Positions 21,745 to 33,194 of a DNA stretch of 64,000 nt are shown piece by piece. The number at the start of each line of letters is the position of its first letter. Position 1 is the first letter of the stretch. The notes under the pieces are model-generated. The model had not been told where the DNA came from. It did not search any database and saw only the letters and a program-made list of their open reading frames with translations. The stretch covers positions 1,612,001 through 1,676,000 of the forward strand of contig JACAAK010000009.1 of NCBI GenBank assembly GCA_025093985.1. The letters are read 5' to 3'. Both the position numbers and the translations under genes were made by a program. This DNA is from Calvatia gigantea (lineage: Eukaryota; Basidiomycota; Agaricomycetes; Agaricales; Lycoperdaceae).

Positions 21745-22075
21745 TTTTTTTTTTTTTTTTAAAAATCAAGGCTTGCGCCAATTTATAACATGGTGCCCTA
21801 TTGCAGTCCGTGTGTAGCAGAGTACAAATCCCCTAACTACAAAGTCTGATGAGTTAAGAGTAATCTACCATTCAGAGGCAACCCAACCCAACCCAAGTGT
21901 TAACCCAGACCAGACCAGCTCCCCCCTACTTGCTAAATCCACCGGTTGCCTGAAATGTCCATCACACTGAAGAAGACCCAGTTGCCCAGGTCTTGTGGTG
22001 TACATCCAGTGACGCACCACGGCTGAGTGAAGCTCAGCAGTGGTGCCCTAATCATCCTGCAAGTGGCAGGCCCAG
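21745..22075 (-). mobile_element. LINE F: 3' end fragment
   Basis: Begins with a T tract (21745-21760), followed by the conserved LINE 3' terminal block and a type 2 ending, and stops at 22075 where the 5' end of LINE G begins. Only about 330 bp remain. The T tract joins LINE E at GATGATGG, the mirror of the join between LINE B and LINE C at 10294, but the F sequence is type 2 and LINE B is type 1. No coding sequence. Confidence 0.78.
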
Positions 22076-22199
22076 CACCTTCCTTTTCCAGCAACCACCA
22101 CTATCAACAGGGCAGTTACTGTAGTTTAGTCGCATTGAATACACCACAACCCCAACACTTGGCTAGGGCACATCCCTAGTTGCTGATTTACTTGCTGGT

Positions 22200-24302
22200 A
22201 TGAGCCACAGGCCACCCAGCTCATCAAACGACCCATGGGCCGACGATCCAGTTCTGCCACAATTGTCCCCCAACCCGATCGCTCATATTCCGGGTGTGGG
22301 CTCCCAACAGCCACAGCCCCGCTACCAAACCCATGTCTCGACCCAGGCTTCTTCTGGGGAGGGCAGGTGTCAACGATATACTGCCATACCGATCACAGCG
22401 TGGCCGCCATCAACAGCCTCCTTGAGTGGAACTGCCTGACCTTGGTCTCACACTCTCTCTCATGCATCTTCCCCCTCTCCTGTGCCGATGGAGACTGCAG
22501 ATACATTCTTCGACAACAAGGACAAGGTGGTGGCCCCTGGGGCCACTGCCTCTGCAATTGTCACCGATCCCCCTGGGAGCTCCACTGGCAGAGATATGTC
22601 AGTGGAGTCGTTCGGCGATATGGAGTATGCTCCATCCGTAGCAGCACTGGCAGGTGATGAAGAACACCTCGCTATGGATGTCCAAGGCGCAGCCAAATCC
22701 CTGCACAACCTGTCCTCTTGGTTCAGGTCCATGCATGCTATGCCGCTTGACATGGAATCCACCACAGTGGTATTGGGCACTGCCTTGGCATTTGTCCAGT
22801 CCCTGGCTAACAATGGCTGGTTGGATTGCTCTCCAACTGGTCAATCTAATCCAAGTTGGCTTGGGGGTCACGCTGTGGCCAACATTGCCTCTCGCTATGC
22901 TCAACCCCTGCCTACCAGGAGAGCTACTCCTCCACCCTGGCCCTTTGACTCAGGTGATGCTGATGCCGACATGGGAGGCTCCACACCTAGATCTGGCAGA
23001 CCGAAGCCGGTTAGAGCTCCCACACCGCCACCTCCAGTTCAACCCATCCATCCTGCTCATCACGAGCAGGACCTTGTTGAGTCAATCCAAAAGAATGCAG
23101 AGGCGAAATGCCTTGCCCTGTAGCAACAGCAGAGGAGTGCCCCAGTTCAACCCGGACCAGTGCGCCCTCTTAACATCACCAAGAAGAAGGCGGCACCATC
23201 TTCATACATGCAGACGCTCTCTTCCTCTGGTAAGGGAAAGTCTGCCCAGATCCCTGTGGTTACGGCTGTGCGTGTCACACAGTCCTTCCCAGAGCTTGAA
23301 CCCAAGTGAGTTGTTGCGATGGCTCGTGAAGCAGAACCTTTGGTGCAAGGCAAGTCCAAGCGTCCTGACAATGTCATGGCTGGTCCCAACCATTGACAAC
23401 TTCTCATAACAGCAGTGGCTGTTCCGGAAGGCTCCCCCCGCCCTCAAACCAACCACTTTGTTGAAGTTATCAACAGGGGTCTTGTCCAGGCTCAGGTCTG
23501 TTGTTGGATCGAGTCTGTCCAATCGAGCATGGCCAACTCTTGGTCCCTGCTCACCAACTATGCTCCTACTCCGAAGAATGTCACTATCATTGACAAATGG
23601 GCCCACAAGGCAGTCGCTGAGGACGTTAAGCTCCAGCTCCGCATCCCTGACTCCACATCCTATATCAGGATCGTGGACATTCCATTTATTGATGAGCTTG
23701 GCCATAAGGCCATGACTGTTGAACATCTCCTGGGTCATCTCTCAAAGTCCCCCCATCGTGAGGACTTCGCTATGCTGTCCCATACCCTGTGCATTTTGTG
23801 TAACTCCACCAGCTCTGACATGTGCACAGCATGGCTTGACTTGGCCGACTCTAAGACTAGCACTCAGATAAAGCACCTTGTAGGGTGCACAGTCCAGATT
23901 GGAACGCACTCCTGCCATGTGCAGCAGGCCTCCACCCATACTGGGGTTCCCTGGTGTCAGCATTGCTGGTACTAGGGCCACCCCACTGCTATCTGTCAAT
24001 CTCAATTGAATAGATGCCCCATCTGCACTGGGCCTCACACAGCTGAGAACCACTGCACCGTCGCCGGCTGTTGTCATCCTAAGGATCTCAACAAGGCTAC
24101 CCCTGAGGGACAGCCGTGTCCCCACAAGTTCAAGTGTCTTAACTGCGGTGGTGAGCACTGCGCCAACTCCCATTCGTGCTAGCTTTGGCACCACCGGTAT
24201 GAGGCCGAGTAGATCAAAGAGCACTACAGAAAGGTGAGTGAACACTGTCTATCTAGGATAGCATCACGATCCACTGATAACAATGCAGCATCCATACAAT
24301 GA
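22200..24302 (+). pseudogene. LINE G ORF1 (gag-like), broken
   Basis: Starts MSHRPPSSSNDPWADDP, in line with LINE O. A TGA near 22437 and frame changes break the Pro/Ser-rich N-terminal part. More stops follow: TAG after KCLAL (Gln in related copies), TGA after ELEPK (Arg), TAG in CWY*GHPTAIC (Trp) and TAG in the last knuckle. The core (TNHFVEVINRGLVQAQ ... SYIRIVDIPFIDELG) and three Cys/His clusters remain recognisable. The final codons keep the CGA that is TGA in LINEs B and M, and the last stop overlaps the ORF2 start as ATGA (24299-24302). Confidence 0.82.
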
Positions 24303-24593
24303 ACCCCAAACCTGATGAGCTGAAGCATTTCGTGAAGGGTCGTTTATGTATATTGTCCTTTAATGTAGTGAAGAATTATGCGTTACTGGACACATTGCTA
24401 GAGTCTGAAAAAGATAACTTCGACATTATTTTCATCCAGGAACCACCCTGGTGAATGATAAGATCCACCCCCTCGATGCTTGATGCTGAGGGTGAGCCTG
24501 TCATCGGAGCACCTAAGCACCCTGAGTGGTTGTATATGGTGAGGCCAGCCTCCTCTGTGGAGGAACGAGATCGTCCGTGCGTTATGGCTTATG
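24299..24593 (+). pseudogene. LINE G ORF2, N-terminal endonuclease part
   Basis: Starts MNPKPDELKHFVKGR in the ATGA overlap with ORF1. It contains the first endonuclease motifs (ILSFNVVKNY and FIQEPPW, the Glu being catalytic in AP endonucleases). A TGA follows PPW where other copies have CGA (Arg). Cop2 interrupts it after VMAYV. Confidence 0.82.
24589..24593. repeat. target-site duplication of Cop2
   Basis: TTATG stands here directly before the Cop2 LTR and again at 31459-31463 directly after the other LTR. Removing Cop2 and one copy restores the LINE G endonuclease sequence. Confidence 0.9.
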
Positions 24594-24984
24594 TGTTGAA
24601 GGGAGCACGTAGGGGAACATCTGGCGGTCCTAACACTGAAGAAACAACACGACTTGATAGGGAGAATCTCGAGAAAAACGTGTTTTATTGAATACCAGTC
24701 CTGTGGACTGTTGTAAGAGGCTGAGTACAAAACAGAAAATTGTCCTACTCACCTGTGGACTGTTGTAAGAGGCTAAAGAGCCAGAAAGCGTCCACAGGTG
24801 TTCTAACTAAGTTCAACCATCATGTGACCAAGTCACATGATCACAAAAGCGTCCATTGTGGCTCTAAGTCCACATTTCTATATACAAGTCCATATCTCCT
24901 TGGACAACTCCACAAGTGTCCTACCAAACCTTGGAGCCCTGACTCAGGAGAGTCCATCTAACACTGTCTGGAGCACTCCTGACA
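24594..24984 (-). repeat. Cop2 3' LTR
   Basis: Starts TGTTGAAGGGAGC and ends CTCCTGACA on the plus strand; it matches 31067-31458. Inside are an 11-bp inverted repeat (24750-24760 with 24790-24800) and a 10-bp palindrome with a 3-nt loop at 24819-24841. On its gag-pol side is the polypurine tract. Confidence 0.92.
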
Positions 24985-24998
24985 CACCCCCCTGATCC
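24985..24998 (-). promoter_or_regulatory. Cop2 polypurine tract
   Basis: On the minus strand GGATCAGGGGGGTG directly precedes the 3' LTR. A purine-rich run at this place primes plus-strand DNA synthesis. Nearly the same run precedes the 3' LTRs of Cop3 and Cop4. Confidence 0.75.
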
Positions 24999-25007
24999 AG
25001 ACAGTCC

Positions 25008-25724
25008 TTAACGAGTGAGACTAAGCATAGGAACAGCAAATGAGATCATTTTGGGTTGGACAGCCTTGGTGAGAATATCGGCAAGTTGCTCATCAGTGGG
25101 AATGTATACAGGATCAATGATGTCTTCAGCCACTGCATCCCGGAGCCAGTAGTACCACAAGTCCAGGTGCTTCATGCATCCATGGTGTTCTGGGTTCTTC
25201 ACCACACTGATCCCAGACTTGTTGTCAACAAAGAGAGTGGAAGGAAGGGAAGGGGGATAGCCAAACTCAGTTAGGATGTTCCTCATCCACATGATCTCCT
25301 TGCCTCCTTCAACAGCAGCAACATACTCGGCTTCAGTAGAAGACAGGGTGACAAAGCTCTGACGCTTTGAGGACCACCCAACAGCTGCACCACTCACTTT
25401 GGTCACATAACCACCTGTAGCACGTCCAGTAGCCTTGCATGAGCCATGGGAAGCATCAAAATAGGTCTGGAACAACTCAGAGTTGTTGTTACCCTTGTAG
25501 ACAAGCTTGTAATCCATGGTGCCCTTGAGATAGCGAAGTAGGTGCTTGACAGCAGCCCAGTGACGGGGTGAGGGATTGTGGTTGAATTTCCCAAGGTAGG
25601 AGACAGCATAGGCAATGTCGGGGCGAGTCATGGTGGCAAGGTATTGAAGTGAACCTACAGCTGAGAGATAGGGAATGGACTTTATCTCCTGTTGCTCATC
25701 TGGAGTAGGAACATCGGCAGAGAG
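25008..25724 (-). pseudogene. Cop2 gag-pol, C-terminal part: RNase H
   Basis: Continues the polyprotein after LINE H. Conserved RNase H blocks are present: TYFDASHGSCKATGRATGG, SSTEAEYVAAVEGGKEIMWM and LFVDNKSGISV, so the acidic residues are kept. It ends at a TAA (25008) just before the polypurine tract. No stop was seen in this part. It is separated from the rest only by the LINE H insertion. Confidence 0.88.
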
Positions 25725-27311
25725 TCCAGGCAGTTTCGTCTGCCCATGTCTACCGCCAGCGGGAGTGCCTTCGGGAGATCACTCGCGTGGCAGGCCGAGT
25801 TACAGCGCCTGATGCTGAGCTCATGGCCATTGCACTTGGCATTCATTTTGCTCTTAAGCAGGATGACGTCAGGCTTATACGGGTATTCACTGACTCTATT
25901 GCGTCAGCGAGGCTTGTAGTTGATCCGTCTACACACTCCGGGCAGATGCTGTCCCAGGGAGTGTGTATGGCGCTTAAACGATGGCTCTCTGGGGATCCCC
26001 GGAGAGGCGTCGAATTCCTCGCTGTCCCTTCTTCCGAGAAGTGGGAGTTCCACCATGCTGTTCACCGGCATGTTACCTCGTTCCCTCAGGTCGCTTATGG
26101 CCCGAGGCCGTTCACTTCTATTGCCCGCCTGCGCAGAGAGGCGGTCGATGATGTTCTGGAGTCATGGCGTCAGCTGTACTCTACCTCTTCTTACAAGGGG
26201 CACAGTAATATGGATCTTGCTTCCGGGGCGGATCCATCTATTCCGGGGAAGCCGACCTACCTTTCTGGTGGGCCCTGGCTCCCTCATGTTAGCGGCTCTA
26301 ACTCGTTGTGTGCGAGGGCCGTGCGTGCCGTTACTGGTCATGCTCCGATTGGGTCGTACCGTGTACGATTCTTTCCGAACGAAAGCGTTGGCTGTTCGTG
26401 TGGCGCCGCTCTTGAGGGGCGCTATCACATTTTCGTCAGGTGCCCCAACCACAAGAGGGAACTTGACAGACCTCCTCAGACCATTCGTGAGCTGATTGAC
26501 TTCCTGAACGCGAACCCTGGTGCTTTCGCGTTCAGACCAGATGATGCTGGGATCGGCTGAGCTGGCGCGCGTGGGGGGTCCCTGCGGTGTCGCTGGTCTT
26601 CTGACCTACTAGGCGGAGAAGTCGTAAGGCAACAGGGGCTGGGTCCCTGGGGGGTGCTTCTGGCCTTGGCTAGTGGTGCTCCTTTCCCGGGCCTGGCTCG
26701 GGGCTTCGCGGGGGGCGGAGGCATAAAATAACGGGGGTGGGGTCCCCGGGTGGCGGTGCGGGTTCGTCCTGCTAAGTTGCTTTCTTGGGCACCGTCTAGG
26801 CGGCGCTTCGAGTTGCTACCCTGCCTACTGTGTTGTTCTGGGTCGGGGCTGGGCTGATACCCTTTCACTTGGGAAGTTGGGGGTAAGGCGGCTCCAAGCG
26901 GGGGCTCCTTGCGCTGGCTCTCCTGACTACACCTGTCCCCCTGAGGGCACTCGGCCGCCGCTGCCGCTGGGTCCGCCTCTTGAGGGATGGTCAGGGCACC
27001 GCCGCTTTGCGGCGATGCGTCACTGGGTGTACACCACAAGACCTGGGCAACTGGGTCTTCTTCAGTGTGATGGGCATTTCGGGCGACCGGGGTAGTTTGT
27101 TCAGTAGGGGGCGGCTTGGGTCGGGCTGGGTTGGAAAGCTTCGGTTAGTACGGCTTGGGCTGGGTTGGGCTGTTTGTGAAAGGTAGATTACTCTTAACTC
27201 ATCGGACAATGTAGTTGGGGTCTTTGTACTTTGCTACACGCGGACTGCGATCGGGCACCGCGTTATAAATTGGCGCAAGCCATGATTTAAAAAAAAAAAA
27301 AAAAAAAAAAA
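25725..27311 (+). mobile_element. LINE H: 5'-truncated LINE in Cop2
   Basis: The 14-bp repeat ACATCGGCAGAGAG flanks it at 25711-25724 and 27312-27325, and it ends in a poly(A) of about 23. It is truncated inside RNase H. The CpG sites are largely kept, in contrast to LINEs B-G, so this insertion is young. The 3' UTR (26561-27288) is type 1, ending GGGCTGTTTGTGAAAGG before the terminal hairpin and tail. Confidence 0.92.
25727..26560 (+). pseudogene. LINE H ORF2 C-terminal part: RNase H end and zinc motif
   Basis: Open from the truncation point (QAVSSAHVYRQRE) to the ORF2 stop (DDAGIG) without a break. It holds two of the RNase H acidic sites (TAPDAELMAIALGI and VFTDSIASAR) and the C-terminal CSCGAALEGRYHIFVRC motif. 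The first RNase H Asp (TDAS) lies in the missing part. It has no start codon of its own. Confidence 0.88.
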
Positions 27312-27325
27312 ACATCGGCAGAGAG

Positions 27326-30300
27326 GTCAAGACCAGGACTGAGAGGAGTCTTCACAGAATTGCAGTCATCCATCTTGAAGCGCTCAAGGAGTTCCTGTAT
27401 GTATTGTGACTGGGAAAGGGAGATGGTGTGGTTGGCCAAGTCCTGCTTCACCTGTACAGCCAGTAGCCAGTTCGTAGGGCCAAGATCTCGAAGTTTGAAG
27501 TGTTTGGAGAGCTCCTTGACTACCAAGTTCATGGCAGAGTCATCCTTGGACACCAGAGTGATGTCATCAATAAAGACTGGGACAATCACCTTGACTGATC
27601 CCTTAGAATAGATGTAGAGCAAGTTGTCAGACTGGAGACGAGAGTAGCCCATAGAGACCATGACAGAGTAAAGCTTCTTGTTCTATTGCCGGGCAGCTTG
27701 CTTCAAGCCATAGAGGGACTTGGTAAGTCTGCAGACATGGTTAGAACTGCCCTGGTGATACTCCTCAGGCTGGGCCATGTAGATCTCCTCATCAAGCTCT
27801 CCATAGGTAAAGGCAGAGGAGATGTCAACTGATCGCATTTTGAAGCCCTCTTTTGCAGCTAAGGCAATAATGAGGCGAAGGGAGGCAGGACAGAAGGTGG
27901 GAGCAAAGACTTCAGTGTAGTCATAGCCAGGGCGCTGAGAATAGCCCTTTGCAACAAGACGGGCCTTGTAGCGCTCCACAGAGCCATCTGGATTGTGCTT
28001 GACCTTGAAGACCCAGCCAGAGTTGATCACCTTCTTCCCAGGAGGCAACTCGACAATCTCCCAGGTCCTGTTGGACTCCAGAGCAAAGATTTCATCATCA
28101 CAGGCAGTAGACCAGTCTTGGGCATCAGGGCACTTCATGGCAGCCCTGTAGGTGTGAGGGTCAGGTCCAGAGACACTTCCAGCAAACTCCATATCCTCAA
28201 AGGCATACTCTGCAGCATCAGAGTTGTCCTCAGGCTGTACCTCCAAAGCAGGGAGAGGTTTGACCTTCCACCACTCACTAGGAGGTTTCCTAGCTCGGCT
28301 ACTGCGTCTGGGACGGTTAGGAGGGACTGGAGTGCGAGGAGGAGCTGGTGGAGTTGAAGGTAGATCAGGAGAAGGAGTATGGAAGGGAGTGTCATTCTTT
28401 GGCAGATGAGTAGAGCTAGCTGGCGGAGTTGTAGGAGCCATAGAGACATCAGGAGGAGGTGGATCAGGTTCTGACTGTGCAGGATAGTGGTTAAGATCAC
28501 CCCCCTCATCTGGTAAAGGTAGCAAAGGCATAGGCAAAGGAGGTGGTGAGATATGCAATGATGAAGTTGAGGATTGTGAAGGGGATGGTGGAGGGTTAGC
28601 AAAGGAGGGTATGACATTTGTCCTCACAGTGTGAGTCCCAGGAAAGTACCTCTCATCAAAGTCAGCTCTCTCACAGATCCTGGTGGCCTTGGTAGTGGGA
28701 TTGTAGAACTTCCAGCCCTTGTAGCCAGCAGGATAGCCAATAAAGACACACTTTTCAAAGTGAGGAGCAAGAGAGTGGCGTTTGTCACGCTGGACATGGA
28801 CATAGGCAGTACACCCCCACACCCTGAGATGAGAGACATCAGGTTTGCGACTGTAGAAGGCCTCAAAGGGTGTAGAGTGAGAGAGAGTAGATGTAGGGAG
28901 GCAATTCCAGACATGAACCATAGAAGCAAGACATTCACCCCAGAAAGACAGAGGAAGCCTAGATTCAGAGAGCATAGCAGTGATGCGCTCACCCATAGTC
29001 CAGTTGGCCTGTTCAGCAAGACCGTTCTGCTGAGGCTGATTGCGTGTAGAGTGGCGCTGTTCAATGCCACAGCACCTAGTAAACTCCAAAAAGGCATTAG
29101 ACATGTACTCTCCACCCTTGTCATCCTGTAGTGCACATATCTTCACCCCCAGTTGGTTCTCAGCCCAGGCCTTGTAAGTCATAAAGGCATCAAATGCTCC
29201 AGACTTGGACTTCAGCAGATAGACAGCTCGAAAGCGCGTAGTGTCGTTGATGAAGGTGATCCAGTAGCGGTAGCCTTGTGCTGTAGCAGCTGGGAGTGGT
29301 CCATGAAGGTCAGTGTGTATGAGCTCAAGGGGAGAGCAATTGTGGTTGGGAGAGGGAGGGAATGGATGGGCGTGCATCTTACCAGCCAAGCAGGGCTCAC
29401 AAATAGGATCAGGAGAAGCATCAGACTCCAGAGTGAGACCAGTAACCAAGCCTTGAGAGATCATCTTCTTCACATCAGCATAGTTGTGATGGATGAAGCG
29501 ACGGTGCCAGAGTGTGAGGTCGACAGGGAGAGTGGAGATGTAGAAAGCAGACTCAGAAGCCATGGTGGTGCTGTCGAGAGAGGCAGAGTTACTTGGACTA
29601 ATGGATGCAACAAAGAGAGTTTGGCCTCCTCACACAAAGGTCATGGATGAGGAAGAAATGGTGATATTAAAGCCAGAATGGCAAGTGAGATATAAACATG
29701 AGAGGAGGTTGCTGCACAAATCAGGGACATGTAGGACTCTGGAAAACTCGACTGCTTTCACCCTCTTTCCACCTACAATTGGCTGAAATACCACAGACCC
29801 CACACCAGCTGAATAGACAATAGAATTATCGGTGAGGCAAATGGGAGTACGATAAGGGGAGTATGACTTGAACCAGTGGCAATGTGGTGTCATATGAGAA
29901 GTAGCCCCCATATCTGCAATCCAGTGGAAGTCAGCGTCGAGCTGGAGAGGGGAAGAGGGAGATGTGGACAAAGAACTTGCATTTCCAGTGAATTCATGAG
30001 CCTGTTGGGCGCCATCCAGTGAGGGTGAAGGGAACCCGTCCTGAGGAGTGTCCTGAGCAAGTTTGGCACGGTTCTGACGCTTCCTGGATGAGAAATTCAG
30101 CTTTTGCTGTTCAGCATCAGCCTGAGCCTTCTTCTGAGCAGCCTCGTAAGTCCGGCAGTTCTTGAGTTCATGGCCTTGCCTGCTACAGAAGTCACAGGAC
30201 TTGGATGAGGTGGATGAAATAGGAGGCCGGGAGTAAGCAGAGAAGGCGGTGGAGGAAGGGGAAGAGTCCTGCATGCGTTGGCGACGTTGGATGTCCTCAG

Positions 30301-30883
30301 TGACAAGGGCCTGGTGAACAGTGGCCTTGTCCAGCTTGTCCATGAGGAGGAGAGAGGAGGTGAAGGAGGAGAATTCCTTAGAGGGGAGAGACCGAATAAG
30401 AGCCATGGAAGCTAGCTCCTCATCCAGCTTGTCCAGAGTGAAGTCCTTTGGCCTGAGGTCCTTGATGGTCTTCACTGCATCCTCCACCCTGTTGATGAGA
30501 GACTGGAGAGACTCATCCTCAAGCTTCCTGATGGAGAAGAGGTCATCATAGGCATTAAACCTCATCCCAGGACGCTTCTGGAGGTGTATGGACTGTAGAG
30601 CAGCCCACATCTTCACAGGGTCATCCTGAATGCCATTGAAATGGATTCTCTGGTCAGGTTCCACCATGAGATACAGCCAACCAGCTGCCCTGTCAGAGTT
30701 GGACAACCAGGAGTCATAAGCAGCTTGCTGAGGGGCAGTGGGTGGACTGGGGAGAGAGGGAGGAGATTGTTGACCAGAGACTAGCCTCCAGAGACCTGAA
30801 GCCCTCAGCCAGGCCTCCATTTCACCAGCCCATGTAGAATAGTTGGTAGAGGAGAGTTTGGGGAAAGAGGGTGAGGCAGACAT
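27326..30883 (-). pseudogene. Cop2 gag-pol, N-terminal part: gag, protease, integrase, RT
   Basis: Starts MSASPSFPKLSSTNYSTWAGEM, the usual opening of this copia group. Gag ends in the knuckle CDFCSRQGHELKNC. The protease box reads IADMGATSHM with Met where Cop4 has Thr (ADTGATSHM), a change of the ACG to ATG type. The integrase shows LWHRRFIHHNYADV with CEPCLAGK, HTDLHGP, LQDDKGGEYM and PQQNGLAEQAN. The RT shows SVDISSAFTYGELDEEIYM and the catalytic VFIDDITLVS. In-frame stops: TGA near 29630 (end of protease) and TAG at the Trp of ARQWNKKL near 27685. Confidence 0.9.
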
Positions 30884-31054
30884 GATGGAGGTTTAGGATG
30901 GTGGTGGCAGTGAGAGGATGATGGAAGGAAGGTGTGGTGACAGTAGGAGGACAGTGGGGACAGCAGGGAGCCCAGGGGAAAGGAAGGAAGAGAGGAGTTG
31001 TTGCCAAGGGATGGATACCAGAGAAAGACACGTCATTTTTGAGCGTTATAGCGC

Positions 31055-31066
31055 GGGGCCCATAAC
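31055..31066 (-). promoter_or_regulatory. Cop2 primer-binding site (initiator tRNA-Met anticodon arm)
   Basis: The minus strand reads GGTTATGGGCCC directly after the 5' LTR, identical to the sites of Cop1, Cop3 and Cop4. The leader to the gag start (30884-31054) holds no ORF that I can support. Confidence 0.8.
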
Positions 31067-31458
31067 CTGTTGAAGGGGGCGTGTAGGGGAACATCTGGCG
31101 GTCCTAACACTGAAGAAACAACGCAACTTGATAGGGAGAATCTCGAGAAAAACGTGTTTTATTGAATACCAGTCCTGTGGACTGTTGTAAGAGGCTGAGT
31201 ACAAAACAGAAAATTGTCCTACTCACCTGTGGACTGTTGTAAGAGGCTAAAGAGCCAGAAAGCGTCCACAGGTGTTCTAACTAAGTTCAACCATCATGTG
31301 ACCAAGTCACATGATCACAAAAGCGTCCATTGTGGCTCTAAGTCCACATCTCTATGTACAAGTCCATATCTCCTTGGACAACTCCACAAGTGTCCTACCA
31401 AACCTTGGAGCCCTGACTCAGGAGAGTCCATCTAACACTGTCTGGAGCACTCCTGACA
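31067..31458 (-). repeat. Cop2 5' LTR
   Basis: Starts TGTTGAAGGGGGCG and ends CTCCTGACA on the plus strand, followed by the target duplication TTATG. It carries the same internal inverted repeats as the other Cop2 LTR. Confidence 0.92.
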
Positions 31459-31463
31459 TTATG

Positions 31464-33194
31464 TCCACATGCAGATTAAGAGACTGAGGCCCTCGCTTAG
31501 GCGAGACCTTATTGATCACCAGGATGTGATGGTCATCACCATCTTTAACTACAGTCAGGAGCGCCACTTCATGAATGTTTATTCTGATGATGAGCACACT
31601 GTGATTGGGCTTCTTTATGAGAAGCACGATTCCTTACCCCAGATGCATTACATGGGAGGCAATTTTAATTGCCATTTGTGTGAGTGGGACGATAATGTTC
31701 CACATCACCACCGACCTGCCCAGCAGCTCGTGGAGGCTGCCGATGACCTCGGCCTTGGGATCTGGTTGCCAGATTCCAGGGCTTCTACTCATGTACCTTG
31801 AGATCCAACCAAACGCCAATTGGTGATTGATCTGATCTTTATCTCCGATCTTAGGTGGCGCATCGCATGTCCCCAGATCAGATCAGATCAGACAGGCCCA
31901 TCGGACCATCATCTGCTGTCTGTCGTGATTCCTATCCACCCTGAAGACATCACAAATGTCAGAAGGGCATTTCCCAAGAACTCGGCAGTAACTGCAGAAT
32001 TGTGGTTCCTGGATGAGATCAGAGAAGGGGTGTATAGTCTGCGGGATCATCCCCTCAATTCAGCGCAGGATGTTAATGTCCTGGCATCGGCTATTGGATC
32101 AGTGTTTTCTGCAGTGTGGCATTACCACACTGTGGAGGTGCACATATCTGCAAAATCTCAGCCATGGTGGGATGAGGATTGCAATGCCACTCTGCGGGCC
32201 CACAGGGACTCTTCGGACCCTGCAGACTAGAAGGCATTTCAACGCATTGTGGCATCTAAGAAGCGCAAATTCTTTGATGAGAAGATCAAGGAAATTGCTG
32301 AGACCAACAAGTGCCCTTGGGACCTTATGGAATAGGTCAAAGCATGCAAGTTGCCCACATGCGAGGCTATCTCCTACCAGGGGGAGCCTTGTCACACTAT
32401 GGACTCCCTATGGGAGGCCCTTCACGGTACCTACAACTCCGCCTCTGGGCAGGAGTGTGATACCCCCATTATTGATCTGCTCCCTGCGCTTCTGCAGCAG
32501 GAGTGGGTTGATTTTTCAGACAAGGAGCTGGTGGACACACTGTCTGCCTGCTCCAATATCTCTGTTCTGGGCCCTGACCATGTTACGTGGAGGATGCTCA
32601 AACAGATCGTGCTTGGGGATGCCCTGCCGGTCTTTGTACATCTAGCTAGTGCCTGTATTCATCTAGGCTGCTGGCCAGAGTATTTCAAAGAATCTATGTC
32701 GGTTATTATCCCTAAGCCAGGTAAGCCTGCATACTCTACACCCAAGGCCTTCAGGCCTATTGTTCTTCTCAATATGCTAGGCAAGCTATTTGAGAAAATG
32801 ATCGTGACTAGGCTCCAGTTTGACTCTGTCAAATTTGGGGTCTTTTATCCTAATCAGCTTGGAGGTGTGATCCAATGGTCCACTGAAGATGCTGGCCTAA
32901 TGCTGACCCACATCGTAAGAGCAGGTTGGGCTAAGGGCCTCAGAACTAGCATTGTGGCATTTGACATAGCGCAGTTCTTCCCCTCATTGCACCATGATAT
33001 GCTAGTGGCAATACTCCACAAGCAAGGATTTGCCCCTGAGTTGGTCGAGTTCTTTGCACACTACTTGGTAGGACGGAAAACCCAGTATTGCTGGGACTCT
33101 TTCAAGTCCGAGCCATTTCCATCTGACATAGGGGTAGGGCAGGGTTCTGCCCTCTCCCCTGTCCTCTTAGCCTTATACATAGCTCTGCTAATGT
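31464..33194 (+). pseudogene. LINE G ORF2, second part: endonuclease to RT
   Basis: Resumes in the endonuclease (RIKRLRPSLRRDLIDH). It contains MHYMGGNFNCH, where GDFN is usual so the Asp is lost, and PSDHHLLSV. The RT follows: TPKAFRPIVLLNMLGKLFEKM, VAFDIAQFFPSLHH and GVGQGSALSPVL. It is cut by the Cop3 LTR before the catalytic YVDD. Stops include TGA after STHVP (Arg elsewhere) and TAG in the expected ADWKAF and MEWVKA sites (Trp elsewhere). Confidence 0.85.

Larger units (their letters stand above)
24594..31458 (-). mobile_element. Cop2: Ty1/copia retrotransposon in LINE G, carrying LINE H
   Basis: LTRs of about 391 bp lie at 24594-24984 and 31067-31458 with TG...CA ends and the target duplication TTATG. 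On the minus strand the order is 5' LTR, primer-binding site, gag, protease, integrase, RT, RNase H, polypurine tract and 3' LTR. LINE H is inserted in the RT-RNase H linker. Without it the element is about 5.3 kb. The LTRs differ at several sites, mostly CpG. Only two in-frame stops were seen in gag-pol. Confidence 0.93.
22076..33194 (+). mobile_element. LINE G: from its true 5' end to the RT, split by Cop2
   Basis: Starts CACCTTCC like LINEs B and O, with a 124-bp 5' UTR, ORF1 and then ORF2. Cop2 splits the endonuclease at 24594-31458 (target duplication TTATG). LINE G resumes at 31464 and is cut in the RT by the left LTR of Cop3 at 33195. Its 3' half is not found on the far side of Cop3. 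Confidence 0.87.

Noticed and set aside
24690..24780. CRISPR-like direct repeats (CTGTGGAC...TGTAAGAG twice).
   Set aside because: Only two copies inside an LTR, in three related LTR families of a eukaryotic retrotransposon; no array and no cas genes.
28631..29131. Plus-strand ORFs opposite Cop2, Cop3 and Cop4 gag-pol.
   Set aside because: They overlap well-supported minus-strand polyprotein domains and show no motifs.
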